Shown: positions 46,402-58,251 of the stretch, in pieces
Layout of the letters: each line of letters starts with the position of its first letter
Position numbering within the stretch: the first letter of the stretch is position 1
From: Tetraselmis striata
Taxonomy: Eukaryota > Chlorophyta > Chlorodendrophyceae > Chlorodendrales > Chlorodendraceae
Length of the DNA: 64,000 bases
Direction of reading: 5' to 3'
Assembly: GCA_006384855.1 (NCBI GenBank)
Contig: VCJN01000578.1
Coordinates: 181,501-245,500 of the forward strand
Made by a program: the position numbers and the translations under genes
Notes under the pieces: generated by a model
What the model was told of the DNA's origin: nothing
The model's input: the letters and a program-made list of their open reading frames with translations, nothing else
The model's database searches: none

Positions 46402-48363
46402 GGCGCGGACTGCCGCGGGCCCGGACGCCGGGGCTTATTCGCCCACCAAGCAGCGGAGATACTCGTTGCACATGCCTCAGGACCCCGCCGCCACGTCCTG
46501 CTTGAGTTGCTGGTACGGCACGCGCATGTCCACCGTCAGGGCGGCCTCGCCCACCGGAATGTCATACGCGGCGTCTGGGATCGGGTGGCTACGGGACGGG
46601 TGCTTGTCGCGCAGCTAAGCGAGGATAGCAGGATCGGACAAGTCGCCCATACCCTTAGAAGATAGTCGGCCCGCCGCTCAGGAGAGCTCTCCATCCTCCA
46701 CCAACGCCACAACGGTGTCCGGGGTGCCCACGAGCAGCGCCGCAAAGAGATCGGCGTCCGTTCGACGCTGGCGGGCATGTCCGGCGTAGAACGCCTCAGT
46801 GCGCGCGTCGTCCCATGAGCGCACGAGTTCGGTCATGCGCCTCTCCGCGAAAGCGCGGAATCGCCACGCCAAGGCTTGTAGCCGCCGCCGCCCGCCTCGG
46901 CTCGGGGCCCTAAGCAACTATTGCGGCAGCAGATACTTCCACTTCAACGCCCTATCCAACACCACGGGGTCATCGGCCTCCACCGCCGCCACCACCCGCT
47001 CATTCACGCAGCGTTGTGCCTCCGCCCACGCTTCTTGAAAGTCAATAGGCACCGCCGTCTCCATGGACATCTCCGCCGGCATGTGCACCATGTCCACGTC
47101 GGAGAGGTGGTCCCCCGCACCCCACCCCACCCCGTCGCCGGGTGGAGATGGGCGAGTAGGGGGGGGCGGATACCGAGCCCGTGAGGCCTAGCTACCGGGG
47201 TGGCCGGCCGGTGCACCCACCTCTTGCGGCGTGGGGGCAACAACCGGGGGCGCTGCGACGCCCCGGAACGCAGCGACGAACGGCAGTGCGGGCGACCGCA
47301 GCACTGACGATTGTCCATCTCCACCGGCGCGGCGCGCCCCCCGACGGCGGTGCCGCTCGGCCAGCACGGCCCGCGCCTTGGCTAGCTACGCGACGGCGAC
47401 CTCAATGAAAGCCAACACGTCGGCCGGCGGGTGGTGCCTGACGCGGGCGGGTTGGAGCGACCCGGCTGCGGCGTCAATCCTCGGCGCCCGCGGCGACGCC
47501 AAAGACTGAAAGCGCGTCGGCGACTGTCCAAGCCGCTGCCGGCGCTACGCCCCGCCGCGCCGGCCCGCTGTCGTGTAGCCTGGAATGCAGGCAGGCGAGA
47601 GCATCGAGGCCGGTGAGCGCCAGGCCGCGGTTGCCGCCGCGCGGCCGCGGCTGGGGCCGCTCGGAGACTTCCTGGCCGGTCGGAACGCCGTCGTGATCGC
47701 GCTGCGACGCGCCGGGCCCCGAAATACTGCTGAAAGTGCTGCGGCGAGGCGAGGACACAAGCGAGGCAGCGCGCGCGCCGGTCGTACCTGCCGCGCCCGT
47801 CGCGGACTCGGGACTCGACGACCGGCTCACCGCATGGGCGTACGTGGGAGCCGGCGGGGCGGCAGCCGCGGGCGGGCTCGGCCTTGGCTGGGTGGCGTCG
47901 GGTGCACTGCCGCTGGACGGTGTTGCCGCGGGCAACGCTCCCGCCGCACGCGATGCGCCGGGGCTGCTTGATATACTGGACGATGTACTGGGGGGCGGCG
48001 GCGACCCGGGGTCAACGGCGCGTTCTGCCGCACCATCGGCGGAAGGCGCAGACATCGCGCGGCGCCCCGCCGGATACAAGCGACCCGCCACAACCCGGGC
48101 ATAACGGTGACGTCGCGTGGGAGGGGGTTGAGGACAGCTAAACGATCTGGGCGGCGGGTGAGGCATGGCGACACACGGCCCCGGGGCGCCTCCGGGGCCG
48201 CTTGGACGGTGGTGGGTCGATGCCGGTACTGGTACGACCACGGGTAGCTTGCAGTACGGGTAGCTGGGGCTGTTATGGTTTTTCCGCCCCTGGGACAGGA
48301 CTGGCACTGAGTGAAACCCTTGCAGCGTCTCTACGACGGCCGTTGGTCGCTAATTAGGGCAGC

Positions 48364-48373
48364 AATCCAGCTA
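48364..48373 (+). repeat. Target-site duplication, left copy (AATCCAGCTA)
   Basis: Identical to 49133-49142, flanking the truncated LINE. Confidence 0.8.
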
Positions 48374-49132
48374 CGACGTGAAGTCCGCGCTGGGCGTGGG
48401 TGTCCAGATCCTCACGGACCCGTCGGTGCTTGTTTCTCTTCTGAAGGGCAGCGACGGCCGGCCGCCCGATGTTGGGCTTACTTTTTGGGTATGGTGTCGA
48501 TACCACCATTGCCCCTATCCTCGGCGTGTCAAGCTCGGATCCAACGACTGCATTGCGGGCTGCAGAGCGCCACAAAATCCAGAAGTATGACGAGGGTGTC
48601 CGAAACGCCGCCGGCATGCTTCGCTTTGTTCCTTTCGCCGTTTCCGAGTTTGGCTCGCTGGCCCCGCACGCTGAGGCCTTCTTGATGGAGCTCGCGAAAT
48701 CTAGCCTCACACACACTGATGGCCAAAAAATCGGCCAGCTCTTGTCTGTGTGGCGCCGCCGTTTCTCCTTGCTCATCAACATGGCACATGCAGACAACGT
48801 TCTTGGCGGGGTCGCGGCCGCGCGCGCGGCACATGATGGTGCTCCTGCGCCTGCGTCGCGTCGCTCGTCGGCTTGTGTTGCTATGACCCGGGTCATTGGC
48901 TGCAAGCGTCCTCGCCGCGGCTGATAGCCGCCTACCCCGGGGCGGTGGTCCCTTTGGTTCTTGGCTGCTTGGCGACTTCGTGGTTCCCTTGGCTCCTCCT
49001 TGGTTCTTGGCTCCCTGGCCTCCTGCTCGACCTTGGTTTTGGGTTTATGTCTCTCTTTTGCTGGCAACCTTTTATGGTTGTTGTTAGTTATGTTTGTACT
49101 GCGCATTTGTTTAAGCCCTGATGTAAAAAAAG
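48374..49132 (+). mobile_element. 5'-truncated LINE insertion with A-tail and target duplication
   Basis: The plus strand encodes the C-terminal part of a LINE polyprotein: VKSALGVGVQILTDP, then after a frame change DTTIAPILGVSSSDPTTALRAAERHKIQKYDEG and LRFVPFAVSEFGSLAPHAEAF, ending at a TGA near 48922-48924. A pyrimidine-rich 3' UTR follows and ends TGTAAAAAAA at 49122-49131. The same 10-bp sequence AATCCAGCTA flanks both ends. 5' truncation, A-tail and duplication are the hallmarks of target-primed reverse transcription. The exact short target duplication suggests a fairly recent event. Confidence 0.85.
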
Positions 49133-49142
49133 AATCCAGCTA
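49133..49142 (+). repeat. Target-site duplication, right copy (AATCCAGCTA)
   Basis: Directly after the A-tail of the truncated LINE. Confidence 0.8.
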
Positions 49143-50717
49143 GGGAAACCCTGGGCACGCGACGCTCCATCAAGGTCATCAAGCAAAGTGCCGCCGAAGC
49201 ATTCTGCAAGACTAATTGAAGGCAAGCTAGAGAATTTCAAACAATGTTGGATCACCGTCAATCTAAAACACTGCCATCACAATAATACCCGGCGCAGAGA
49301 CCACGAAAGGCGTGCCCTGTGCTACAGGCGTCAAAATTAATTGACGAGTGGGTCTTAATCCGTGCGCAGGCTGCACGCCACGTGTCGTTGCCAAACTGAT
49401 TGCCGCCCTGTGGGCCTATATCCTCATCTTCCCCCGAGCTAACCGCTGAATGGAGAAGCGTCGGTGGGAGATGATCTCGCAATGCTGGTGTAATTGGTCG
49501 TAGGCATGAGAGGGCGCGTGCGAGTCGGTCGAGTATGTCGTCCGTCTCTTCCTTGTCATCCCCTAACGGTGCCTGGGTGATCGTGGAGTCCGCATGGACT
49601 GATTGTGTCTCATGATCTTCCGGTTCCGAGTGGTGGAGATGCTCGTTATCTGGGTAACCGTTCTACTCCGACCGCCCCGCCGGGGCTGGGACTCGCTCGG
49701 CCATTGGGCGCATCACATGGAGCTTTGCGGCTGGAGACTGGTCGGGGCAGCATGTTGTGTTGGTCCCGGGGCTCCCGTTGGGTGATGCAACTTGGCTGCG
49801 CGCCCCTCCTTGACCTTGGCGTGGTGGCGCTGAATTTGTCGGAGACCGGCGCTTGCATGCCGGGGGGTCTGGATTAGTATTTGGTCCCGGCGCGCGTCGC
49901 TTGTGATCGTTGAATGTTGGATCTGAGTCCGGCTGGTCCGGCTGCGGAGATTTCTAGCCGAGGATGCATTTCCACTACAGCGTGATAGATGGAATGGTTT
50001 GCGTCCCATCCGTCTCGGTAAAATTTGCACCGCTCCCGTGTTGTGAGGAAATCGTTGTTTTGGGGGTTGAGCTCTCTGGCCGAGCTGAATTGCCGCGGCA
50101 GCAGGCTTGCAAGTTGTAGTTCTTAATATACCCGATTTATAGCTCGATATGTGGAATCGGCGGTTCCGCCGATATCCATGCTCCGCCCGGTTGGTCGCGT
50201 GCATAGGACTAAGCCCACGCCGTGTCTGCCCCGTCCATGCCGGTGACGCTTATGGATATACGCGCATGGATCTTTGGAGCGCATGTATTTGGGTGATATT
50301 CTCACGTGGCTGCCTAAGATGTTGTGCGGGTAGCCCGGCGTGATGTGCCATGATTCCATGGTCTGTAGCTTATAGTTTGGCGGTACACAATCCTGAAGGA
50401 ATCTGATCATTGGGGTCGGTGTTGTCATGGAACAGTAAATTAACCTATTTTGCACCGTGGAATTCATTTTGCACCGTAGGGTTTGGTTATACCCTAGTTC
50501 CCGGGTCTACTATTAGTACTTCAGACTCACGGGTGGTGTAGCTTGGGTTTGTAGACCTAGATAGGGTGCAGTGCAACATTCATCAGCGTGCATGCCAGCC
50601 GCGACGCATATCTAATGTTTATTTTGAAGCATTTTGTCCAAAATGGGACAAGATGAGGCAAATCAATATTTATTATGATGATTACATCCACCGGCTAGCC
50701 ACAAGACGTTCAGTAGT
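49143..50717. other. No gene recognised
   Basis: Overlapping short ORFs on both strands without recognisable domains. It may be the 3' flank of the DDE-like gene that ends at 50718. Confidence 0.3.
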
Positions 50718-52777
50718 TTATTCGTTGAGCATCCCAAACTCAAGCAAGTCCTTCTTCGTGGCTGCATTAAACTTGACGACTGCGCCGGGTTTGCGTTGCG
50801 CTGGGGTGGTTGACATGACGTGGCCGCAATTGTTTCGTGGCTGGCTGATTTGCCACCCAGTTTGCGCGTATGTCTTCACGACTTGGACGCTTTTACCGTA
50901 CCACTTCTTTCTGACCATGGTGCCTTCCTCGTTGAACACCTCGCGACTTCCCGACGCGTCCTGGATGGCCTTCGCGTACGATAGGGGGACAGCTTCAACA
51001 AGCTTGCAAGGAAGCGTCAGGCACTTATCCCAGCTTGTGTCAACTGGCTTCTTCCCTCTTTTTGTCTGCGCGTACAACCATAGGGGCATGAGAGGTTTGC
51101 CCTTTGCATCGGCATGGAAGGCTGGTACACGGCCACGGTCAACGTGTCTTCGGTAGTCTCGCGCGACTTCACAAGCCCGATGACGAATCTCGACTCCCAA
51201 TCACCAAGAGTTTCAGAGCACTTGTCTTCCTCATGCACCTAATGATGGCCAAGACCACGAGCTATGTTAGTCCCGAGCGAGACGCCACGCCATTTTTGTC
51301 CCAGTTGGGACAAAATAACAAGCACGGTAGATGAACCAAATTGTTTTGTCCCGTAAAGGACAAAATGACAAACAATGGGACTCACATCGGAGACGTCAAT
51401 GACAACGAGGTTTGTGCCCTTTGCATCGCCGGGCGATGTGTTGTCATGAAGCCTCTCCTTGGCGCCGGCGTGAACTCCCCGGAAGGCGCTGTCATCTTGA
51501 AGCACTTGAGCACAAATCTCGGCTTGAACGCGAGCGGCTTCGGCATTGTTGAGGTCGGCGTTGGTAGCCATCGTGTGACGTGCCTCAGCGGCGCGGTCTG
51601 CCCGCGCTCGCGCAAGAAGTCGTCGACTTCCTCTTTCCGTTGCGGCCAGAACCCGGAGAAAGCTGCCGAAGGAGCAGTTTGCATCTCATCCAAGTCGTCG
51701 AGCAGATTCTTCCAGCTCTCGCGCTCGACTGGGGAGAAGTGCCACTGGACCGCCAGGTCCGTGATGTACGACCTGACCTTCTTGAAGTCATCCAAGTACC
51801 TTCACCGCGTCCGGCTTCTTTTTGTCGCAGAGAGCGTACAAGAGGGGCCGGCCCGCACGAATCTCGGGCGTCCCAATTGGCGCGCTCTTCAAGATGTGCA
51901 CGGGCTCGGAAAGCGGTGTGTTGGACCACAAGGCGGTGCACAACGAGCCGCCAGACGCGGCGGCGTCGTCACGGGTAAACTCGATTTTCAGCGGCTTACT
52001 GATGTGCTGAATGTGGTCTTGGAAATGGGGCCTTAACCACTCAGAGAAGTCGAGGCAGAATGCGAGCTCAGCAATCTCCGGAGCGGGCGAGAATGCCTTC
52101 GCCACCAAGTCAAGAAAGGCCTCGATTGTGTAGGCGGAGCTGCGAGATGGCGCAAGACTGATACGGCTCAAGATCTGGCCAACCCGTTCGTGAGTGTGCC
52201 CGACACGCAGGAAGACCAAATGAATGACGTCGCACATGCCGGTAGACACAAGCCAATTGCAGAGGGCCGCCACGTTCCTATTCTTGTTCTCCTTGACGGT
52301 GTTGTCCATCTGGATTCGGATGTACGGAATCTTTCTACCACGGTGTTGAATTTCCTGCATCGCAGATCAGATTCAATCAGTCCACGGCTAATGGACAACC
52401 ACGGCGAATCTATCGGGAGGCTAACGAGCTCACCTTCATGATCGTGATCCATATTAGAGTGCACGTCGTGGACGAATCGTGGGGGATGGTGTTGGTGTAG
52501 TAGTAGATGTCGTCCGGGCGGTATCCGTCGTACTTCACACAGGTGAGGTGGTACTTGAGGAGCATGTCGGGCTTCACAATCTTGGGGATGCGAACCCAAT
52601 GAGGCAGCAGGGTCTTCGCGGAGTCCATGCTACCGATTTCGAAGAAGTAGAAGGTTCCATGGCCAAGGCGCGACTGGAAGACGGCGTTGTTCAGATCCCT
52701 TCGTTCTTGGCGCACTCTCTCGAGGTGTACCTTCTGCTCGGCTCTGACCTGGCGCCTCACGAGCTGCTGATGTTGAC
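50718..52777 (-). pseudogene. DDE-like (DUF7869-type) gene, 3' part, interrupted by the CACTA element
   Basis: The minus strand encodes a protein of a eukaryotic family with a DDE/RNase H-like core (DUF7869, label from memory), often linked to transposons. The first Asp lies in FEIGSMDSAKTLLPHW, the second in YIRIQMDNTVKENKNR, and the Glu in FLRVGHTHERVGQILSR. One intron is clear: 52355-52433 (79 nt, GT-AG, phase 0 on both sides). The frame breaks at about 51799, where one extra base gives ...DAVK then YLDDFKKVRSY in another frame. It breaks again near 51605 and 51115. The C-terminus (KGKPLMPLWLYAQTKRGKK..., stop at 50718) remains readable. The 5' part lies at 61811-63506, beyond the insertion. 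Confidence 0.7.
52775..52777 (+). repeat. Target-site duplication GAC, left
   Basis: Same triplet as 61811-61813, flanking the CACTA ends. Confidence 0.75.
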
Positions 52778-52799
52778 CACTGTGAGATTCAGATGTGAC
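52778..52799 (+). repeat. CACTA terminal inverted repeat, left
   Basis: 22 bp, starting CACTGTGAGA, matched perfectly by the right end. Confidence 0.85.
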
Positions 52800-53343
52800 A
52801 TACGGGTGACGAAGCACTACTACTAGCGACTATTATTTATCCGTGAAGGCTGCTGCTGGTGGCGGCACGTCCATCCAGTGACGTGCGAGTACATCCGGCG
52901 TTATTGCCGGCGGGCGATAAATCCTTTTTGTAATCATTCTAGTAGTCGTACTAGCCCGGTGACGTGTTACATGGCACTGACGTATAAGGTACAACGTTGT
53001 CCGTGTAGTACCGGGTAGTACGCGATATATTTATTAAGCCGGTACCGGGTATCTAGTACGAACCCGGGCGCGATGACAAGTCGTCCTGTGGATAACTACG
53101 ACTATTAGTACATGGGAGCGCAAATCGCAGCCGCGTACGTATTTGGTAACAGTGGGGAATTTTGTGTACATTATAGCTAGTACTGTTGAACGGGTTTGCC
53201 AGCCGTCCGATCAAAGGTCATCAGATATATGGGCGGTTTGGCTGCCATGTTTTGCCAAAGAGTGCTCACGTTACATAAATATTCGCGAGGGGGGGGAGGG
53301 GAGGGGGGGTGGGGGGCAGGCAGCGGTTTGCCGAAGAATGATT

Positions 53344-53405
53344 GAATTACAATATTCGCGACAGCTGCCATCGGGGAATGGCAGCTGTCGCGAATATTGT
53401 AATTC
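53344..53405. repeat. Perfect 28-bp inverted repeat with 6-nt loop
   Basis: Arms start GAATTACAATATTCGCGACA and close with the loop CGGGGA; all 28 positions pair. It sits 0.57 kb inside the left transposon end, just before a C26 tract (53412-53437). Confidence 0.95.
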
Positions 53406-53505
53406 GCCCCTCCCCCCCCCCCCCCCCCCCCCCCCCCGCCGCCCGCCGCTCCCGCCGGGGGGATGAGGGGGGGGGGAAGGGGGGGGGGGGGGGCGCGGAG
53501 GGGGG

Positions 53506-54286
53506 CTACTGCTTGTTCTTGCGTGCCCGGGGGACCCGCCGCTTCGACGACCTCGCTGCCTCCGGCTCCGCCTCCGCCTCCGACTCCGCGACCGTCAGTT
53601 TCTTACCTCGGCGCTTCTTCACTGGCCTCTTCCGCTTCTTGTCTGCGTCCGACTGCTTCTTGTCGGCGGCGTTCATCCAGCACAGCCCCTTCTCAATTAG
53701 GGGTGGGCGGGGCAGCGGCGCGTCCGGAGGGAGAACGGCGGCCGTCAGTGTCTTCACCACCCCGGGAGGCTGTGCCGTCGACGACGCCGCCATGAGCTTC
53801 CTTGCCTTGACGTCGGGACGCCCCCTGTGCCCAGACGCCCACAACAAGCCACAATCGTTTCGCCTCCAAGCGGCTGAGGCTGCGGCCTCCTCGGCCACCA
53901 CGAGTTGCGCCGCTGGCACTGTGGAAGCTTTGGTGTTAAGGTGGGCCTTACGGCGCTCCCGGACGACCCTGCGCGCGGCACAAGTTAGCCACGAGTGCGG
54001 GTGCGTGCTTATGTGGAGCGTGGAGTGCTTTGTTGCGTGCCCACCTTGTCACGCGTTTCCTCATGTCTTTCTCGTCCTCCTCGATGCCGTCGGCGCGGAC
54101 ACGCGAGACAACAAGGCCCGCCGTCCACTTTTGCCCGGGAGACGAGGTCTGCCATTGCGCTGTGAGCGGTGAAGGGGTGGGGGCGGCCGAGGTGGAGAAA
54201 CTAACACCCAGTCCACGACCGCCTTCCGCAGCAGTCAACGACACATCGGAGGCGAGGAGCAGCGCGCCACTACTATTTATATGCAC
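53506..54286 (-). CDS. Unidentified basic transposon ORFs
   Basis: Two minus-strand frames (54286-53948 and 53919-53506) may be exons of one small gene. The downstream one ends in a strongly basic, Lys/Arg-rich tail (DADKKRKRPVKKRRGKK, later SSKRRVPRARKNKQ) resembling bipartite nuclear localisation signals. The upstream one has an acidic-to-basic segment (EEDEKDMRKRVTRW). The splice between them is not resolved. It could be a DNA-binding accessory protein of the transposon; no family recognised. Confidence 0.3.
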
Positions 54287-54414
54287 GTATTGTCAAGAGC
54301 TAGTCGGTGCGGCATTGTGTCGGTGTAATTTCGCAATGTTTATCGTTGAAGTAGCACGGCGTAATGAATACGCGGTTTCACCGAGTGAATCCGGGATAAT
54401 ATGTGCGGTAGGGC

Positions 54415-54502
54415 GCGCGTATATGTGCGCGACGAATGTGCGCGGATGTGCGCAGCGTTGTGCGTCGGTGTGCGGCGGTGTGCGGCAATGTGCCCCGATG
54501 TG
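54415..54502 (+). repeat. Short tandem motif array TGTGCG(C/G)
   Basis: Irregular 9-11-nt units such as GATGTGCGC and GGTGTGCGGC. A similar array (GATGTGCAG) lies near the right end at 61505-61565. CACTA elements usually have short subterminal repeats, so these may be transposase-binding sites. Confidence 0.5.
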
Positions 54503-54899
54503 AATATAGTGTGAATATTATATCGGCCGTAGACGATCGGGTCTGGCAGCACCGCCCGTGCTTGTAAATAAGCGACAATGGATCACGTCATGCTCCGGTT
54601 GTACTCCTACACTTCCTCCACTTTGGCGGGGGGGGGGCGGGGGGGCGCGGGGGGTCCTGTCCTTATTATTTACTTGCATCGGTGGACGTGCTGGATATGG
54701 AGGTCACCGGGCACATCGCGTGGTTTCGGAGCAGTTCATTCGCGGCCTCCTCGTCTTGTTTGCAATCGTCGCCCTAATCCAATGCAGGGTGAGTAGCGGG
54801 ACACTGTGCCCCCCCCCCCCCCCCCCCCCGATTTATGTCAGCAAATATCTAGCCGTGCATGCGCCGCAATCGGTACCCAATGAGCGGGGTATGTGACAG

Positions 54900-54914
54900 T
54901 GGTTTCGGAGCAGT
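54900..54914 (+). repeat. 15-bp motif flanking the satellite array, left
   Basis: TGGTTTCGGAGCAGT. The same sequence is at 54721-54735, and it occurs inverted at 58237-58251 on the other side of the array. Confidence 0.8.
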
Positions 54915-54949
54915 GCAAGCATTCCGTGCGTGTGCACAAGCACGTACGA

Positions 54950-57900
54950 CTGGGAATGAGGCGGGGGTTGCGGATGGAGTGCATTGGCGGTGCATAGAAT
55001 AGCGTGTTCCTGGGGTTTTGGCTGCATCAGACACCGTATTCCCATCCATCCGGCACGGAATGTCCGGTTTTCACACATTTGTGTGTGAATATATTGTGAA
55101 TATTACGCGTCTTTTACGCCGGGTGGATGGGCATCCGGCGTCCGATGCACCCCAATTATTTGCAGCACGCTACTCTACGCACCGCCAACGCACTCCGCAA
55201 GCCCCGCCTCCATCCGCGTGGGAACCGGTAGTAAGTGTTGTTGTGTGCGCACATCGTGACAACATTACATGGTGGCAATTGAAATTAGCGGTGGATAATG
55301 TGAAGGCGTTTTCGAAATCGACAGAGAATGAGGCGGTGCTGGCGGAGTGCATTGGCGGTGCATAAAATAGCGTGTTGCTGGGGTTTTGGCTGCATCGGAC
55401 GCCGTGTTCCCATCCATCCGGCACGGAATGTCCGGTTTTCACACATTTGTGTGTGAATATAGTGTGAATATTACGTACGCGTCTTTTACGCCGGGTGGAT
55501 GGGCATCCGGCGTCCGATGCACCCCAATTATTTGCAGCACGCTACTCTACGCACCGCCAACGCACTCCGCAAGCCCCGCCTCCATCCGCGTGGGAACCGG
55601 TAGTAAGTGTTGTTGTGTGCGCACATCGTGACAACATTACACGGTGGCAATTGAAATAAGCGGTGGATAATGTGAAGGCGTTTTCGAAATCGACAGAGAA
55701 TGAGGCGGTGCTGGCGGAGTGCATTGGCGGTGCATAAAATAGCGTGTTGCTGGGGTTTTGGCTGCATCGGACGCCGTATTCCCATCAATCCGGCACGGAA
55801 TGTCCGGTTTTCACACATTTGTGTGTGAATATAGTGTGAATATTACGTACGCGTCTTTTACGCCGGGTGGATGGGCATCCGGCGTCCGATGCACCCCAAT
55901 TATTTGCAGCACGCTACTCTACGCACCGCCAGTGCAATCCGCAAGCCCCGCCTCCATCCGCGTGGGAACCGGTAGTAAGTGTTGTTGTGTGCGCACATCG
56001 TGACAACATTACACGGTGGCAATTGCAATTAGCGGTGGATAATGTGAAGGCGTTTTCGAAATCGACAGAGAATGAGGCGGTGCTGGCGGAGTGCATTGGC
56101 GGTGCATAAAATAGCGTGTTGCTGGGGTTTTGGCTGCATCGGACGCCGTATTCCCATCAATCCGGCACGGAATGTCCGGTTTTCACACATTTGTGTGTGA
56201 ATATAGTGTGAATATTACGCGTCTTTTACGCCGGGTGGATGGGCATCCGGCGTCCGATGCACCCCAATTATTTGCAGCACGCTACTCTACGCACCGCCAA
56301 CGCACTCCGCAAGCCCCGCCTCCATCCGCGTGGGAACCGGTAGTAAGTGTTGTTGTGTGCGCACATCGTGACAACATTACATGGTGGCAATTGAAATTAG
56401 CGGTGGATAATGTGAAGGCGTTTTCGAAATCGACAGAGAATGAGGCGGTGCTGGCGGAGTGCATTGGCGGTGCATAAAATAGCGTGTTGCTGGGGTTTTG
56501 GCTGCATCGGACGCCGTGTTCCCATCCATCCGGCACGGAATGTCCGGTTTTCACACATTTGTGTGTGAATATAGTGTGAATATTACGTACGCGTCTTTTA
56601 CGCCGGGTGGATGGGCATCCGGCGTCCGATGCACCCCAATTATTTGCAGCACGCTACTCTACGCACCGCCAACGCACTCCGCAAGCCCCGCCTCCATCCG
56701 CGTGGGAACCGGTAGTAAGTGTTGTTGTGTGCGCACATCGTGACAACATTACACGGTGGCAATTGAAATAAGCGGTGGATAATGTGAAGGCGTTTTCGAA
56801 ATCGACAGAGAATGAGGCGGTGCTGGCGGAGTGCATTGGCGGTGCATAAAATAGCGTGTTGCTGGGGTTTTGGCTGCATCGGACGCCGTATTCCCATCAA
56901 TCCGGCACGGAATGTCCGGTTTTCACACATTTGTGTGTGAATATAGTGTGAATATTACGTACGCGTCTTTTACGCCGGGTGGATGGGCATCCGGCGTCCG
57001 ATGCACCCCAATTATTTGCAGCACGCTACTCTACGCACCGCCAGTGCAATCCGCAAGCCCCGCCTCCATCCGCGTGGGAACCGGTAGTAAGTGTTGTTGT
57101 GTGCGCACATCGTGACAACATTACACGGTGGCAATTGCAATTAGCGGTGGATAATGTGAAGGCGTTTTCGAAATCGACAGAGAATGAGGCGGTGCTGGCG
57201 GAGTGCATTGGCGGTGCATAAAATAGCGTGTTGCTGGGGTTTTGGCTGCATCGGACGCCGTATTCCCATCAATCCGGCACGGAATGTCCGGTTTTCACAC
57301 ATTTGTGTGTGAATATAGTGTGAATATTACGTACGCGTCTTTTACGCCGGGTGGATGGGCATCCGGCGTCCGATGCACCCCAATTATTTGCAGCACGCTA
57401 CTCTACGCACCGCCAACGCACTCCGCAAGCCCCGCCTCCATCCGCGTGGGAACCGGTAGTAAGTGTTGTTGTGTGCGCACATCGTGACAACATTACATGG
57501 TGGCAATTGAAATTAGCGGTGGATAATGTGAAGGCGTTTTCGAAATCGACAGAGAATGAGGCGGTGCTGGCGGAGTGCATTGGCGGTGCATAAAATAGCG
57601 TGTTGCTGGGGTTTTGGCTGCATCGGACGCCGTATTCCCATCAATCCGGCACGGAATGTCCGGTTTTCACACATTTGTGTGTGAATATAGTGTGAATATT
57701 ACGTACGCGTCTTTTACGCCGGGTGGATGGGCATCCGGCGTCCGATGCACCCCAATTATTTGCAGCACGCTACTCTACGCACCCCCAACGCACTCCGCAA
57801 GCCCCGCCTCCATCCGCGTCGGAACCGATAGTAAGTGTTGTTGTGTGCGCACATCGTGACAACATTAAACGGTGGCAATTGCAATTAGCGGTGGATAATG

Positions 57901-58200
57901 TGAAGGCGTTTTCGAAATCGACAGAGAATGAGGCGGTGCTGGCGGAGTGCATTGGCGGTGCATAGAATAGCGTGTTGCTGGGGTTTTGGCTGCATCGGAC
58001 GCCATATTCCCACCCATCCGGCACGGAATGTCCGGTTTTCACACATTTGCGTGTGAATATATATAGTGTGAATAATACGTACGCGTCTTTTACGCTGGGT
58101 GGATGGGCATCCGGCGTCCGATGCACCCCGAATCTCACGAACACGCTACTCTACGCACCCCCAACGCACTCCGCCAGCCCCGCCTCTTTCCGCGCAGGTC
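54950..58200 (+). repeat. Satellite array, 372-bp monomers with a trimeric higher-order unit
   Basis: Monomer starts (TTTTGGCTGCATC) fall at about 55015, 55385, 55757, 56129, 56497, 56869, 57241, 57613 and 57983, with steps of 368-372 bp. The block 55386-56497 is repeated almost exactly at 56498-57609 (1,112 bp = 372+372+368). One monomer of each trimer lacks a 4-bp GTAC in TATTACGTACGCG. Edge monomers are more diverged, as in unequal-exchange arrays. Each monomer holds a small inverted repeat, TTCACACATTTGTGTGTGAA. Short ORFs recur in every unit but carry no domain. Confidence 0.95.
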
Positions 58201-58236
58201 CTACGTTCCATTGTATGTATATACATACGTACATGT

Positions 58237-58251
58237 ACTGCTCCGAAACCA
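58237..58251 (-). repeat. 15-bp motif flanking the satellite array, right (inverted)
   Basis: ACTGCTCCGAAACCA, reverse complement of 54900-54914. Confidence 0.8.

Larger units (their letters stand above)
43640..48150 (-). mobile_element. LINE-like retroelement, near full length but inactive
   Basis: The minus strand shows, in order: a Ser/Pro/Ala-rich leader ORF (48140-47474), a pre-RT segment (47130-46678), the RT (46401-45115) and a post-RT plus C-terminal nuclease-like region (45314-43827). It ends with the family's double-hairpin 3' end (about 43697-43745) and TGTAATTCACAC. The segments 47130-45115 share one frame but carry in-frame stops (TAG at 46918-46920, TGA at 46678-46680 and others). 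A +1 shift lies near 45115-45314, and another stop sits at 44592-44594. Two further partial copies lie at 22.0-22.7 and 23.5-23.7 kb, so the family was mobile. Confidence 0.8.

Noticed and set aside
55386..57965. Repeated ORFs of about 60-124 codons in the satellite
   Set aside because: They recur because the monomer recurs. No domain, both strands open, start and stop set by the 372-bp period.
54950..58200. CRISPR array
   Set aside because: Unit 372 bp with no short repeat/spacer alternation, in a eukaryotic context.
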